A DNA stretch of 64,000 nt from Lysinibacillus timonensis (GCF_900291985.1 NZ_LT985980.1:3308001-3372000); one strand, 5' to 3'. Numbered from the stretch's first letter, positions 45,595-61,183 are shown. Translations and numbers: made by a program. The notes: generated by a model not told the origin, from the letters alone.

Positions 45595-47772
45595 ATGCAG
45601 GAATTACATCATGAGGTAAGCAACATGACACTATTTCAGTCAATTAAAATCCTTGGCGAAAAAACAAATAAAAGTTATGTCATTCTTAAAGTGGATGATC
45701 AACAATTTAAAGTTGGATATGCCAATACTTTATATTGCCAGTTAACTGGATACAATATGACTGAACTATTAAATCAACCGTATCATTCATTATTCGCAAA
45801 TGATAATACTAGCAAATTAAGTGCTCTTGAAGAGAAAATTCGTTTAGGTGAACTTACTAAAGTTGATATTTCTTTAAATATTAAATTCGGATTACCTCAT
45901 ATAGTCGATGTTATTATTATTCCTGTTCAATTTGATTTGAATAGCAATCTGTATACGTTATTAATATTTGAGGAATACTCACAAAGTTATCTTTCACAAA
46001 CATTGCGGGGAATAGAAGAGAAAATTTATATTGCTCTTGAACAAGAAAAAACCTTATTTAAAAAACTACAAATAATATGTGATGGTCTAGATGCTGCATT
46101 TAACTACCAAACATTTCCTTCCATCTTTATAAAAGAAAATGACACGCATCAAACAATACAAATGGTTATGGGGCAAAGATTTGGACTGTTAGAACCATAC
46201 CGAATTGTCCAAAAAGTGGATAGAGAATATTATAATAAATTAATTAATGAAACAGAGTCGCATGTAGGTAATAGTATTGATGCAATTCAAATACATAAGC
46301 TTCACCAACGAATTATAGAAACTAATAAACTAACAATGAGCTGCATCATACCTATTAAAAATCATTCGAATGAACGAATCGGTATAATAGTAATTTATAT
46401 TGATCGTTTATTTCCGAATAATTTAAATTATCGTGAATTTATACATAAAATTAATGACCTGATTTCCATTGCGTATATTTATGAACAAAAGTTAAAGGAA
46501 ATCTCCTTCCTCGCATATAATGATGTCCCGACAGGCTTACCTAACCGTCTTAGATTTACTAACAGACTTGAAGTATTGGAACAGAAACAATGCTATGGGT
46601 TCATACATATTTTAGTACCAGGTGAGTTTACAGAAATAGTAGAATTATACGGTCGTGAAGCTGGGGACGAGTTATTAGAACAGTTAAGTAAAAAAATAAA
46701 AATGCTCCAGCGAACTGAAGAAGATTATATTGGTCGTTACTCGAGTTCTAAACTTATTTTATTTACCCACCATATCGAGGGTGAAAAAAAGGTTGATTTT
46801 GAAGCGATACTGGGCAAATTAGTTGAAACACCATATGTTATACAAAATAATCCAGTTTATATCACCTTAAAAAGTGGAATTGCCCCAGTTAATGAAAAGA
46901 TTAGCTATAAGGATTCGATTCGTTTCGCAGAAAATACACTATCAAAAGCGAAAAAACGAGCTGGGAATGTGGTTGTTTATTATCAGGGCGAAATAGATGA
47001 ACAACTGAGTAGAAATTTGATAATAAGTAGTCATCTTACAGAAGCAGTAAAAAATAAAGAAATAGAAGTATATTTTCAAGCGAAATGGAATTTGAAGGAC
47101 GATAGCATTAATAGTATTGAAGCTTTAGCTAGATGGAATTCAAGAGCATTAGGTTTCGTTTCACCAATGGAATTTATGTCAGTGGCTGAAAAGACGGGCC
47201 TTGTACGCGATATTGATTTGCAAGTAATTGAGCAAGTATTACAATGGTTTAAAAATCGATTGGCGAATCATAAACCTGTTGTCCCAGTAGCAGTGAATGT
47301 TTCACCCGAACATTTTTATCACCCAAGTTTTGTAGCCCGGTTAAAGGAATTAGTTGATGATTATGAAGTAGACTCAAGTAATATCATCATAGAAATTACA
47401 GAGAATATGAGCTTAGTAGACTTATCAAAAGCAAGACAGATATTACAAGATTTAAAAAATAGTGGTTTCAGAACGAGTGTTGATGATTTTGGAATGGGCT
47501 ACTCCGCTCTCAATTATTTGCAAGAACTGTCATTTTCTGAAATGAAGATAGATCGTAATTTCACGATGAAATTACATGACAAAGGAACCTATGCCATTGT
47601 TAAAGCGATTCTACAAATTGCACAGGCTTTAAATATTGAAACGGTAGCAGAAGGAATTGAAACGCAAGAGCAAGCGCGTATTTTACAAGAACTTGGCTGT
47701 GATATCGGGCAAGGTTATTTGTACTATAAGCCGATTTCAATACGTGATTTTGAAGAACAGATAGAATTATAA
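45595..47772 (+). CDS. PAS-GAF-GGDEF(degenerate)-EAL protein
   Basis: A 725-aa cyclic-di-GMP signalling protein without membrane segments. A PAS-like domain spans about residues 15-140 and a GAF-like region about 150-300. A GGDEF fold covers about 310-460 in which the signature is replaced by SSSKL at residues 383-387, so cyclase activity is unlikely. The EAL domain (about 470-725) keeps EAL at 509-511 in IEALARWNS, plus NVSPEHF, EITENM, DDFGMGYSALNYL and AEGIETQEQ. It is therefore predicted to be a phosphodiesterase. The gene stands alone between glyA and upp with its own terminator. Confidence 0.9.
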   Translation: MQELHHEVSNMTLFQSIKILGEKTNKSYVILKVDDQQFKVGYANTLYCQLTGYNMTELLNQPYHSLFANDNTSKLSALEEKIRLGELTKVDISLNIKFGLPHIVDVIIIPVQFDLNSNLYTLLIFEEYSQSYLSQTLRGIEEKIYIALEQEKTLFKKLQIICDGLDAAFNYQTFPSIFIKENDTHQTIQMVMGQRFGLLEPYRIVQKVDREYYNKLINETESHVGNSIDAIQIHKLHQRIIETNKLTMSCIIPIKNHSNERIGIIVIYIDRLFPNNLNYREFIHKINDLISIAYIYEQKLKEISFLAYNDVPTGLPNRLRFTNRLEVLEQKQCYGFIHILVPGEFTEIVELYGREAGDELLEQLSKKIKMLQRTEEDYIGRYSSSKLILFTHHIEGEKKVDFEAILGKLVETPYVIQNNPVYITLKSGIAPVNEKISYKDSIRFAENTLSKAKKRAGNVVVYYQGEIDEQLSRNLIISSHLTEAVKNKEIEVYFQAKWNLKDDSINSIEALARWNSRALGFVSPMEFMSVAEKTGLVRDIDLQVIEQVLQWFKNRLANHKPVVPVAVNVSPEHFYHPSFVARLKELVDDYEVDSSNIIIEITENMSLVDLSKARQILQDLKNSGFRTSVDDFGMGYSALNYLQELSFSEMKIDRNFTMKLHDKGTYAIVKAILQIAQALNIETVAEGIETQEQARILQELGCDIGQGYLYYKPISIRDFEEQIEL

Positions 47773-47775
47773 AGA

Positions 47776-47813
47776 AAAGATGTGGCACATTAATCAGTGT
47801 CACATCTTTTTAC
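47776..47813 (+). terminator. Terminator after the EAL gene
   Basis: AAAGATGTGGCAC (47776-47788) pairs with GTGTCACATCTTT (47797-47809) with one G-T pair, then TTTT. Confidence 0.8.
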
Positions 47814-47892
47814 TTTTACTAATGGTGAAAAGAAATTGCAACATTGGTGTGTAGAATTTATTTGAATTGTAAAAAAGTGTCGGATTATGTAC

Positions 47893-47921
47893 TTTAGAGT
47901 GCACTATATATTTGATATACT
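47893..47921 (+). promoter_or_regulatory. Sigma-A promoter of upp
   Basis: TTTAGA (47893-47898), a 17-bp spacer and TATACT (47916-47921), about 35 bp before the upp start. Confidence 0.5.
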
Positions 47922-47955
47922 GATAAAGATAACCAACAGATAGGAGTGTTTCCAT

Positions 47956-48585
47956 ATGAGCAAAGTTTATGTATTTGATCATCCGCTGATCCAGCACAAG
48001 TTAACTTATATTCGAGATAAAAATACTGGAACAAAAGAATTTAGAGAGCTAGTTGATGAAGTAGCAACACTAATGGCATTTGAAATTACGCGTGATATGC
48101 CACTTCAAGAAATCGATGTGGAAACACCAATTCAAGTCGCTAAAACAAAAGTACTATCTGGTAAAAAATTAGCAATTGTCCCTATCCTACGCGCAGGTCT
48201 TGGCATGGTCGAAGGGGTACTTAAATTAATTCCGGCTGCAAAAGTAGGACACGTTGGTTTATATCGTGATCCGGAAACATTGAAACCAGTAGAATATTAT
48301 GTGAAATTACCAGCAGATGTGGAAGAACGTGAATTTATCGTTGTGGATCCGATGTTAGCAACGGGTGGTTCTGCTGTGGAAGCCATTCATTCATTGAAAA
48401 AGCGCGGTGCCAAAAACATTAAATTTATGTGTTTAGTAGCTGCTCCTGAAGGCGTAGAAGCTATCCAAAAAGAACATCCAGATGTAGATATTTTCATAGC
48501 AGCATTAGATGAAGGACTAAATGATCACGGTTACATTGTGCCAGGTTTAGGCGATGCTGGAGATCGTTTATTCGGTACGAAATAA
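47956..48585 (+). CDS. upp: Uracil phosphoribosyltransferase
   Basis: It converts uracil and PRPP to UMP. 209 aa, the same as B. subtilis Upp. The PRPP loop is [26 protein letters not shown] and the C-terminal [25 protein letters not shown] bind uracil and phosphate. The ribosome site is AGATAGGAGTG. It lies between glyA and mnaA, close to the B. subtilis order. Confidence 0.97.
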   Translation: MSKVYVFDHPLIQHKLTYIRDKNTGTKEFRELVDEVATLMAFEITRDMPLQEIDVETPIQVAKTKVLSGKKLAIVPILRAGLGMVEGVLKLIPAAKVGHVGLYRDPETLKPVEYYVKLPADVEEREFIVVDPMLATGGSAVEAIHSLKKRGAKNIKFMCLVAAPEGVEAIQKEHPDVDIFIAALDEGLNDHGYIVPGLGDAGDRLFGTK

Positions 48586-48680
48586 GTAGTTTTTTGTACA
48601 AGGCAGTAGCTAAGTGTTTCGGAGAACTAAATCAAAGGAATCGAATGAATTTAAATTCACCATGAATAACTTGTTGACTG

Positions 48681-48840
48681 CTCTCTCAGTTAAAATAAGA
48701 TAAAATCAAGCTTTACCTTGGAGCTTTCTCAAAGCCTGAACGAAAGAAAATTTCCGTATAAGGTAAGAGAGAGCTTTCTCTGTGACTAAGCAAAAGAAAA
48801 TCTAGGTTGAAAGGGTAGAGAGAAGCAATCTCAGTGCCCA
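48681..48840. repeat. Degenerate ~50-bp array between upp and mnaA
   Basis: Blocks starting GAGCTTTCTC recur near 48681 (CTCTCTC form), 48724, 48774 and 48825, spacing 43, 50 and 51 bp. They share GAAAGAAAATTTCCG-like or AAAGAAAATCTAGG-like middles and end in GGTAAGAGAG or GGTAGAGAG. The rest of this gap (48586-48923) holds nothing else clear. Confidence 0.6.
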
Positions 48841-48923
48841 ACCAAAAAATTTCGAATCAACATCACAAAACCTCCCCAAGCCTACTACTTAATTAATAAA
48901 TACAAAAGGACGGTGCAATCAAA

Positions 48924-50045
48924 TTGAGTAAAAAGTGGAAAGTAATGACGATTTTTGGGACTAGACCGGAAGCAATTAAAATGGCTCCCCTTGTACTCGA
49001 ACTTGAAAAACATCCTGACAAAATTGAGTCAATCGTAGCAGTTACCGCGCAACACCGCCAAATGCTTGACCAAGTATTAGAAACATTTGAAATTACACCA
49101 AATTTTGATTTAAACATCATGAAGGACCGTCAAACGTTAATTGATGTTACAACAAACGCCTTAAAAGGTCTGGATGCTGTAATGAAAGAAGCAAAGCCCG
49201 ATATCGTCCTTGTGCATGGAGATACTTCCACAACGTTTGTAGGTAGTCTAGCTGCTTTCTACAATCAGATTGCCATTGGTCATGTTGAAGCAGGTTTAAG
49301 AACAGGCAATAAATACTCTCCATACCCAGAAGAAATGAATCGTCAACTAACAGGTGTAATGGCAGATTTACATTTTGCTCCTACAAATCAATCTAAAGAA
49401 AATCTATTAAAGGAAAATAAAAAACCTGAAACAATTTATGTTACAGGCAATACAGCAATTGATGCGTTAAAAACAACTGTACGTGAACAATACAGTCATC
49501 CTGTACTAGAAAAAATAGGGAACGACCGAATGATTTTACTGACTGCTCACAGACGTGAAAACTTAGGCGATCCAATGCGTAACATGTTCCGTGCAATTAA
49601 ACGTTTACTTGCTGAGCATGATGACTTACAAGTAGTATATCCAGTTCATTTAAATCCTGCGGTTCGAGAAGTGGCCGATGAAATTTTAGGAGACGATGAT
49701 CGAATTCATTTAATTGAACCATTAGAGGTGTTAGATTTCCATAACTTTGCTAGTCGATCATACATGATTTTAACCGATTCTGGTGGTGTTCAAGAAGAAG
49801 CGCCATCGTTAGGTAAACCGGTTCTTGTATTAAGAGATACAACAGAACGTCCAGAAGGAATAGCTGCAGGAACGTTAAAACTTGCAGGAACAGACGAAGA
49901 GACTATTTATTCTTTGGCTAAAGAACTAATTGAAGATCAAAATGCATATAACAGTATGGCACATGCATCGAACCCTTATGGAGATGGTCAAGCCTCACGA
50001 AGAATTGTGGAAGCGTTGATTAATTTCTTTAATAAAAGTAAATAA
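48924..50045 (+). CDS. mnaA: UDP-N-acetylglucosamine 2-epimerase
   Basis: Non-hydrolysing epimerase that makes UDP-ManNAc for wall teichoic acid and other surface polymers. 373 aa. Motifs are MTIFGTRPEAIKMAPL, VHGDTSTTFVGSLAA, VEAGLRTGNKYSPYPEEMNR, LTAHRRENLGDPM and DSGGVQEEAPSLGKPVLVLRDTTERPEG. The TTG start is preceded by AAAGGACGGTG. The same gene lies between upp and the atp operon in B. subtilis. Confidence 0.96.
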   Translation: MSKKWKVMTIFGTRPEAIKMAPLVLELEKHPDKIESIVAVTAQHRQMLDQVLETFEITPNFDLNIMKDRQTLIDVTTNALKGLDAVMKEAKPDIVLVHGDTSTTFVGSLAAFYNQIAIGHVEAGLRTGNKYSPYPEEMNRQLTGVMADLHFAPTNQSKENLLKENKKPETIYVTGNTAIDALKTTVREQYSHPVLEKIGNDRMILLTAHRRENLGDPMRNMFRAIKRLLAEHDDLQVVYPVHLNPAVREVADEILGDDDRIHLIEPLEVLDFHNFASRSYMILTDSGGVQEEAPSLGKPVLVLRDTTERPEGIAAGTLKLAGTDEETIYSLAKELIEDQNAYNSMAHASNPYGDGQASRRIVEALINFFNKSK

Positions 50046-50523
50046 TACCTTAAAATGTTATGCTATCGACAAAAAATGACAAAACTGTGAAATGGGTATA
50101 TTTAGTGAAAAAGTCAAGAGTCGTTAATAAATTTGTCAACAATTTGACAATGTTTTCGAAGTTGTGAAGTTTTTAACCTGAACTAATTGACATCATTTTT
50201 TCGCTATTGTATGCTTACAAAGGGTAAGTGTGATAAGGGTTTCACAAGGTCACATGGCCTCGGAACGCTTGTTATATCAAGTTTTTACTAGATTGGCAGT
50301 CAAGACCATTTATTGTCAATTTGCAACGTCATTAAGCGCGTTTAATGCTATAGTACATACGGTGAGCAGTTAGATTCGGATGTTTTGTTCTTTCGAGATT
50401 TTCCGACAAATTCTACTTACCTTATCTATTAACGATATCTGTATGTATAAGTTCACTTGATATCACCGATAGTGGTAACCGATTACATGTTTACTCGAAA
50501 AATTATTCAGGAGATATAAGCCA
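50046..50523 (+). other. atp operon upstream region
   Basis: Contains the atp promoter and a leader of about 300 bases after 50222. The leader includes short complementary words (for example GGTCACATGGCC near 50249) but no recognised riboswitch. No gene is present. Confidence 0.5.
50187..50215 (+). promoter_or_regulatory. Sigma-A promoter of the ATP synthase operon
   Basis: A perfect TTGACA (50187-50192), a 17-bp spacer and TATGCT (50210-50215). Transcription would start near 50222. Confidence 0.65.
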
Positions 50524-50895
50524 ATGCTAGATTTGCATCATATTTTCGCTATGCAGAAGAAAGCGTTATTTTTTTTGCTTGCTCTTTGTGCAATAGGTTG
50601 GGGATTTACACCTTACGGAACAATGTTCTTAGGACTAGGTATCGGTGCATTCTTTGGTACATATAACTTTTGGATATTAGTTCGACGGATGGACAAGTTT
50701 GATCGGAACATGAGCGAAGGCAAAAGAACGGGTTCAGTTGGAACTGCTTTACGCTTTGGTTCAGGTGTTGCAGCAGTAGCTATCGCGATTACGTTGCCAG
50801 AATATTTCCACTTAATTAGCACGGTAATAGGGCTAATGATTCCGTACGTATTCCTCATTGTAGGAGCTATCGTATATTTAGTTAAAAATAAGTAG
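50524..50895 (+). CDS. atpI: ATP synthase subunit I
   Basis: A 123-aa membrane protein with four hydrophobic segments, first gene of the operon. AtpI is an assembly helper for the c-ring. The ribosome site AGGAGATA precedes the ATG. Identity rests on its size, hydrophobic profile (ALFFLLALCAIGWGF) and position before atpB. Confidence 0.9.
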   Translation: MLDLHHIFAMQKKALFFLLALCAIGWGFTPYGTMFLGLGIGAFFGTYNFWILVRRMDKFDRNMSEGKRTGSVGTALRFGSGVAAVAIAITLPEYFHLISTVIGLMIPYVFLIVGAIVYLVKNK

Positions 50896-50915
50896 TGCAA
50901 TGGAAAGTGAGGTGA

Positions 50916-51641
<726 letters not shown>

Positions 51642-51718
51642 TTATAAAAGCTTTTAGTGTTATACATTAATTTGCTTTAAAAAAACAAAAACATAAACAA
51701 TTCCAAGGAGGATTTTAA

Positions 51719-51946
<228 letters not shown>

Positions 51947-51966
51947 TGGCCGTAAGTGTCATATAA

Positions 51967-52009
51967 GAGTGGCGAAGAAGATTATCATTAAGAACTTCGC
52001 CATTCCTTT
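51967..52009 (+). terminator. Intra-operon hairpin between atpE and atpF
   Basis: GAGTGGCGAAG (51967-51977) pairs with CTTCGCCATTC (51995-52005) over 11 bp with one G-T pair, followed by CTTTT. A partial terminator or stabilising hairpin here would raise subunit c relative to later genes. Confidence 0.6.
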
Positions 52010-52185
52010 TATTGAGAATAGACGTTCATGTCTATTAGTTTTGTGAATTGACAAGGTAAAGAGAGATTTTTAAATAGAAAAAGCGTCTAATAGCTCAACT
52101 ACTGTAACTTCATACATATGTAAGTTCGGTTAGTAACCCTAGAGTTCAAATGGCGCAAGAAGCTCTTGAAGGGAGTGAAACAATC

Positions 52186-52707
52186 GTGGTTTTAGGTAAT
52201 TTTGTACTAAATGCGGGTGACGTCCATTTTAATGGTGGTGACATTTTAGCAACAGTCATCATTTTCGCAATCTTAATGATCCTTCTTAAAAAATTCGCTT
52301 GGGGTCCATTAATGGGCATTATGCAACAACGTGAAGAGTTAGTTGCTAGCGAAATCGATGCAGCAGAAAACGCTCGCAAAGAAGCAGCTCAAGCTTTAGA
52401 AGAACAAAAGGCTTTATTAAAAGAAGCTCGCACTGAAGCTCAAACTATTATTGAGAGTGCGAAAAAACAAGGTGACGTTCAACGTGAAGAAATCATTTCA
52501 GCAGCTCGTGCGGAAGCAAACCGCTTAAAAGAATCTGCTGTTCGTGAAATCGAAACAGAAAAAGAAAAAGCAATCCAAGCTGTACGTGAAGAAGTCGTTT
52601 CACTATCAGTTCTTGCTGCATCTAAAGTTCTTGGTAAAGAAATTTCTGAAGCGGACAATAGCGCACTAATTAAAGAAACGATTGCGAAGGCGGGCGAAGC
52701 GAAATGA
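52186..52707 (+). CDS. atpF: ATP synthase Fo subunit b
   Basis: Peripheral stalk subunit, 173 aa from the GTG at 52186. One N-terminal membrane helix ([23 protein letters not shown]) is followed by a long charged coiled coil. GGGAG at about 52171 supports the GTG; the in-frame ATG at 52150 lacks a ribosome site. Its end overlaps atpH by 4 bp (ATGA). Confidence 0.95.
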   Translation: MVLGNFVLNAGDVHFNGGDILATVIIFAILMILLKKFAWGPLMGIMQQREELVASEIDAAENARKEAAQALEEQKALLKEARTEAQTIIESAKKQGDVQREEIISAARAEANRLKESAVREIETEKEKAIQAVREEVVSLSVLAASKVLGKEISEADNSALIKETIAKAGEAK

Positions 52708-53240
52708 GTAGATCGCAAGTAGCAAATCGTTACGCAGAAGCTTTGTTTCAATTAGCTGTTGAAAAAAAGGTACTTACTGAAGTAAGTAATGATCTTTCGG
52801 AATTAGTAAAAGTACTTGAAACAAATACAGAACTTGTTTCATTACTTGCTAATCCAAAGTTTTCTATACAGCGAAAGCAACAAATCGTATCTGAAATTTT
52901 CTCAAAAGCTAATGAGCTAGTTGTGAACACTCTTGAACTTCTTATTGAAAAGAAAAGAGTTAACGAAATTGCAAATTTAGCTGAAGAGTTTGCTCTATTA
53001 GCAGCAGCTTCTCAAGGATATGCTGACGCAAAAGTTTACTCAACTCGTGCACTAACTGAAGACGAATTAAATGAAATCTCTTCTGCTTTTGCAAACCGTG
53101 TTGGTAAAGAAAAACTAAACATTACAAACGAAATCGATCCTTCACTTTTAGGGGGAGTACGAGTTCAAATCGGTAACTACATTTTTGATAACACTGTAGC
53201 TAGTAAGCTAGAGGGTTTAAAACGTACGTTAGTCGGTTAA
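52704..53240 (+). CDS. atpH: ATP synthase F1 subunit delta
   Basis: Peripheral stalk subunit linking F1 to subunit b, 178 aa. N-terminal [13 protein letters not shown] and C-terminal [31 protein letters not shown] are diagnostic. Translationally coupled to atpF. Confidence 0.96.
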   Translation: MSRSQVANRYAEALFQLAVEKKVLTEVSNDLSELVKVLETNTELVSLLANPKFSIQRKQQIVSEIFSKANELVVNTLELLIEKKRVNEIANLAEEFALLAAASQGYADAKVYSTRALTEDELNEISSAFANRVGKEKLNITNEIDPSLLGGVRVQIGNYIFDNTVASKLEGLKRTLVG

Positions 53241-53255
53241 TCAAAAGAAATGTGA

Positions 53256-54776
<1,521 letters not shown>

Positions 54777-54804
54777 GTTAATCGTCGAATGTGATTAAAA
54801 ATGA

Positions 54805-55686
<882 letters not shown>

Positions 55687-55741
55687 GCTGTGCTTCTCAA
55701 TGTCCGTTAAAGGTAAAAGTGCGAACTGCTAAAAGTATTGA

Positions 55742-57211
<1,470 letters not shown>

Positions 57212-57217
57212 TAATAG

Positions 57218-57643
<426 letters not shown>

Positions 57644-57677
57644 TTTTCAATTATGCAAATAGCGTAATTGTGTAATT

Positions 57678-57708
57678 AAAAGCGGACAGCTATTCTGTCC
57701 GCTTTTTT
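57678..57708 (+). terminator. atp operon terminator
   Basis: AAAAGCGGACAG (57678-57689) pairs perfectly with CTGTCCGCTTTT (57695-57706) around CTATT, then TT. Confidence 0.9.
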
Positions 57709-57880
57709 ATATAAGAATGTTTTTCTGATTTTGAAGAATATTTCAAAGCTGTATCAAATAACGAGATATATTAAAATTTAATGGCACAAATATTATTTGA
57801 TAAACTCAGAATTTAATTTGATTTTAACTTTTGTATTACAAAATTTGATTATGATGGGGAATAGGAGGTTTTTTTGTTGT

Positions 57881-58123
57881 ATGGAGCTTTACAATTCGCT
57901 TGGCATTGAAGCAGGGATTAGCATTTTTTCACACATTTTTTTCATTGGATTATCGTTTTATGCACTACAAGCACTTAGATTAGATCAAGTTTTTAAAAAG
58001 GGACACACATTACAAATTCAGCTCATCTATATATTACTTAGTATTGCTATAGGTTCGAACGTGTCTAATTTCATACTAGATATTACAAGCTGGTCTAGGC
58101 AATTACCATATATCTTTTCATAG
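57881..58123 (+). CDS. ywzB: YwzB family membrane protein (DUF1146)
   Basis: An 80-aa protein with two hydrophobic segments (IFSHIFFIGLSFYALQAL and IQLIYILLSIAIGSNV), matching the DUF1146 proteins found between atpC and murA in Bacillales. Function unknown. The ATG at 57881 is 12 nt after AGGAGG; upstream in-frame codons would add a non-conserved stretch. Confidence 0.8.
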   Translation: MELYNSLGIEAGISIFSHIFFIGLSFYALQALRLDQVFKKGHTLQIQLIYILLSIAIGSNVSNFILDITSWSRQLPYIFS

Positions 58124-58610
58124 AAACTATATTATATAGATAGAAGAGAAAGATTTAGAATTGATAACAGTTAAGTATCCTTTTCTTCGACAATGAACTT
58201 GCCGTAGTTTATTTGATGATCATTTGTTTTTAAAACATAATGAGAATATCAATATAACACCAAGGTTTTATATGCCTTGTAAGGATAAACGACAACTCGT
58301 TTGTCGTTACAGTACATATAACGTCATGATTCCCCGGGAAATATGCGAATCTTGTAGATTATTTTTCATTGAACAATTTGTTCTTAATATGGAAATATAT
58401 CTTGATTTTTTCGTAAAAATTCACCAATATTAGGAGGATTGCGTAATATAAAATGTAGATTAATCATTAAAAATAACGTAAAATATCATGGGGACAGCTT
58501 GTTTTACTATTGTTAAAGCTGTAACATGATGGGAGTTAGTTATTTTTAAATAGGTATAATAGAAATAGAGAATTAAAGGTTACGGACAATTGAATTCGGA
58601 GGGACGAATT
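58124..58610 (+). other. Gap between ywzB and murA
   Basis: AT-rich. An open frame of 69 codons at 58224-58433 has no ribosome site or recognisable domain. TATAAT near 58555 may be the -10 of a murA promoter, but no good -35 precedes it. Confidence 0.35.
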
Positions 58611-59930
58611 GTGGAGAAAATTATCGTTACGGGAGGCCAAAAGTTAAGCGGGTCCGTAAAAGTTGAGGGTGCTAAGAATGCAGTATTACCAATTCTAACC
58701 GCATCTTTATTAGCATCAAAAGATCGAACAACAATCAAGGATGTTCCTAATTTAGCGGATGTTCAAATTATTAACGAAGTACTAAGAAGCTTAAATGCAG
58801 ACGTACAATATGACGTAGAAAAAAATGAAATTAATATAAATGCAACTAAAACATTAAATAGTGAAGCACAGTTTGAATTCATTAGCAAAATGCGCGCTTC
58901 CATTTTAGTAATGGGATCATTGTTAGGTCGCAATGGTTTTGCAAGGGTCGCACTTCCTGGCGGTTGTGCAATTGGTTCGCGTCCTATTGAACTTCATTTA
59001 AAAGGTTTTGAAGCAATGGGTGCAAAAATTACATTTGGCCATGGGTTTGTTGAAGCAAGAGTGAATGACCGTTTAAAGGGTGCTGAAATCTATTTAGATT
59101 TTCCTAGTGTTGGAGCGACTGAGAATATCATGTCAGCAGCTGCATTAGCAACTGGTACAACGATTATTGAAAACGCAGCGAAGGAACCTGAAATCGTAGA
59201 CCTAGCAAACTTTATTAACAGTATGGGTGGACGTGTCATTGGTGCAGGAACTGACACAATTCGTATTGAAGGTGTTGAAGAACTTCACGGAACAACGCAT
59301 CATGTCATCCCAGATCGTATTGAAGCAGGAACTTTTATGGTAGCGGCTGCCATTACTCGTGGGGATGTATTAATCGAAAATGCAGTTCCTGAACATCTAA
59401 CTGCTTTAATCGCTAAGTTACGTGAAATGGGCGTAGAAATAGTAGAAGAAGGATATGGTATTCGAGTACGCGCTACAAATCCTCTTAAAGCTATAGATAT
59501 TAAAACAATGCCTCATCCTGGCTTCCCGACAGATATGCAAGCACAAATGATGGCTCTACTGTTAACAGCTCAAGGTTCAAGCATTATTACTGAAACAGTT
59601 TTCGAAAATCGTTTTATGCATGTGGAAGAATTCCGACGTATGAATGCTGAAATTAAGATAGAAGGGCGCTCTGTGTTTATTGAAGGTCCTGTAAAACTAC
59701 AAGGAGCCGAAGTATCAGGAACGGATTTACGAGCAACTGCTGCTTTAATTTTAACAGGATTAGTATCTGAGGGAATTACTCGTGTGTCGAATCTTCATCA
59801 TTTAGATCGCGGATACGTGAATTTCCATCACAAGTTAGCATCTCTAGGAGCGAATGTCATTCGTGTAGATGATGAAGAACAGCTAAAACCTTTAAAGGTA
59901 AAAAATTCGACAATAAGTCAACCAGTATAA
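58611..59930 (+). CDS. murAA: UDP-GlcNAc 1-carboxyvinyltransferase 1
   Basis: Main MurA of low-GC Gram-positives, which starts peptidoglycan synthesis with PEP. 439 aa from the GTG at 58611, chosen because CGGAGGGA lies 6 nt upstream. [10 protein letters not shown], the PEP-reactive Cys in [21 protein letters not shown] and [13 protein letters not shown] are present. The C-terminal [20 protein letters not shown] block matches MurAA rather than MurZ. It precedes spoIID as in B. subtilis. Confidence 0.96.
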   Translation: MEKIIVTGGQKLSGSVKVEGAKNAVLPILTASLLASKDRTTIKDVPNLADVQIINEVLRSLNADVQYDVEKNEININATKTLNSEAQFEFISKMRASILVMGSLLGRNGFARVALPGGCAIGSRPIELHLKGFEAMGAKITFGHGFVEARVNDRLKGAEIYLDFPSVGATENIMSAAALATGTTIIENAAKEPEIVDLANFINSMGGRVIGAGTDTIRIEGVEELHGTTHHVIPDRIEAGTFMVAAAITRGDVLIENAVPEHLTALIAKLREMGVEIVEEGYGIRVRATNPLKAIDIKTMPHPGFPTDMQAQMMALLLTAQGSSIITETVFENRFMHVEEFRRMNAEIKIEGRSVFIEGPVKLQGAEVSGTDLRATAALILTGLVSEGITRVSNLHHLDRGYVNFHHKLASLGANVIRVDDEEQLKPLKVKNSTISQPV

Positions 59931-60140
59931 TGGTTCATTATCGCTTATTTTGTTAGTAAACATTATGTGATTTTTAAGTTGAATATGACTGGGCTTTACA
60001 AAAAGTATTTATTTTTTTTAAAAGTTTCATTTGCATCATGAGAGTAAAAGTTTGCAACTGTCGTAACCTAATTCTTAAACAAGGCTGTTTATTGACACTA
60101 CTGGTTATTGCGAATTGTAACATTGTATATATAACATTTG

Positions 60141-60176
60141 ACGACAAAAATCGGATTTGGTTTTTGTCGTTTTTTC
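60141..60176 (+). terminator. murAA terminator
   Basis: ACGACAAAAA (60141-60150) pairs with TTTTTGTCGT (60161-60170), followed by TTTTT. Ends the murA transcript before sporulation genes. Confidence 0.75.
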
Positions 60177-60214
60177 TAACCTTTTGTTACTAATATTTTA
60201 GTAACTTCGTACAT

Positions 60215-61183
60215 ATGGATATTAGTATGAAAAATATAAAACACATGCAAAAATGGGTACCAGTTATTTTAGTAGTAAGCTTTTTACTTGTATTATTCAT
60301 TATGCCACTACTGTTTCGATCACCAATGAAGAACCATCAAGAAAGTGAAAGCGTGTCACCAACAGAAATGAGTTGTGATATTTCCATTAAAGTTTCAGAT
60401 ATGGATGCACCAATTGACTTGGAGGAATATGTCACAGGGGTTGTTGCTGCTGAAATGCCTGCAAACTTCCATCCTGAAGCATTAAAAGCTCAAGCCATAG
60501 CCGCAAGAACATATGTCTTAAAGTCAACAAATTATGGCCAGACGGAAATAGCACCTACTGTTGCTAGACAAGTTTTCTACGATGAAACAGTACGTCAAAA
60601 CAATTGGCAAAGTTCTTTTGAAGAAAATGAACAAAAAATACGAGAAGCAGTGAAAGGAACAGAAAGCGAAGTTATTGTTTACAATGATGAACTCATTACA
60701 GCCATGTTCCATTCGATGAGTAACGGTATGACAGAGAGTGCAAAAAATTACAGTGGCAATGATTTGCCTTATTTACAACCTGTCGCAAGTACGGATTTTC
60801 AATTTGCAACCAATTATGCCAGTACTAAAACGTTTACATTGAGTGAATGGAACAAGAGTCTTGGTGTCAACTGGACACTTGCTCAAGTGAAACAACTTAA
60901 ACTCTCGAGAAACGATACAGGGAGGGTAGACACGGTATCTTTAAATAATGAAGTCTGGACTGGTCGTGAGTTTAGAACTTTATTAGATTTACGATCCACA
61001 GACTTCACTGTTGATGTACAAGGTGATTCAATCGTTGTGACAACGGAAGGGTTTGGTCATGGAGTTGGAATGAGTCAATACGGTGCAGATGCAATGGCAA
61101 AACAGGGTTCTACAGCGCATGAAATTATTAATCACTATTATAAAAATACAAAAATTGAAAAAATAAGCTGTATTAGGAAATAA
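60215..61183 (+). CDS. spoIID: Stage II sporulation protein D
   Basis: Mother-cell lytic transglycosylase needed for engulfment. About 322 aa, an N-terminal membrane anchor (WVPVILVVSFLLVLFIMPLLF) and the SpoIID domain with LEEYVTGVVAAEMPANFHPEALKAQAIAARTY, MFHSMSNGMTES, and GFGHGVGMSQYGADAMA near the end. No good ribosome site is visible before any of the ATGs at 60215, 60227 or 60245. TAATATT near 60191 followed 14 bp later by CATATGGAT only partly resembles a sigma-E promoter. Confidence 0.93.
   Translation: MDISMKNIKHMQKWVPVILVVSFLLVLFIMPLLFRSPMKNHQESESVSPTEMSCDISIKVSDMDAPIDLEEYVTGVVAAEMPANFHPEALKAQAIAARTYVLKSTNYGQTEIAPTVARQVFYDETVRQNNWQSSFEENEQKIREAVKGTESEVIVYNDELITAMFHSMSNGMTESAKNYSGNDLPYLQPVASTDFQFATNYASTKTFTLSEWNKSLGVNWTLAQVKQLKLSRNDTGRVDTVSLNNEVWTGREFRTLLDLRSTDFTVDVQGDSIVVTTEGFGHGVGMSQYGADAMAKQGSTAHEIINHYYKNTKIEKISCIRK

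Noticed and set aside
58224-58433. Small protein gene of 69 codons before murA
   Set aside because: No ribosome site, no conserved motif, and it lies in AT-rich non-coding DNA; two CxxC-like pairs are not enough.
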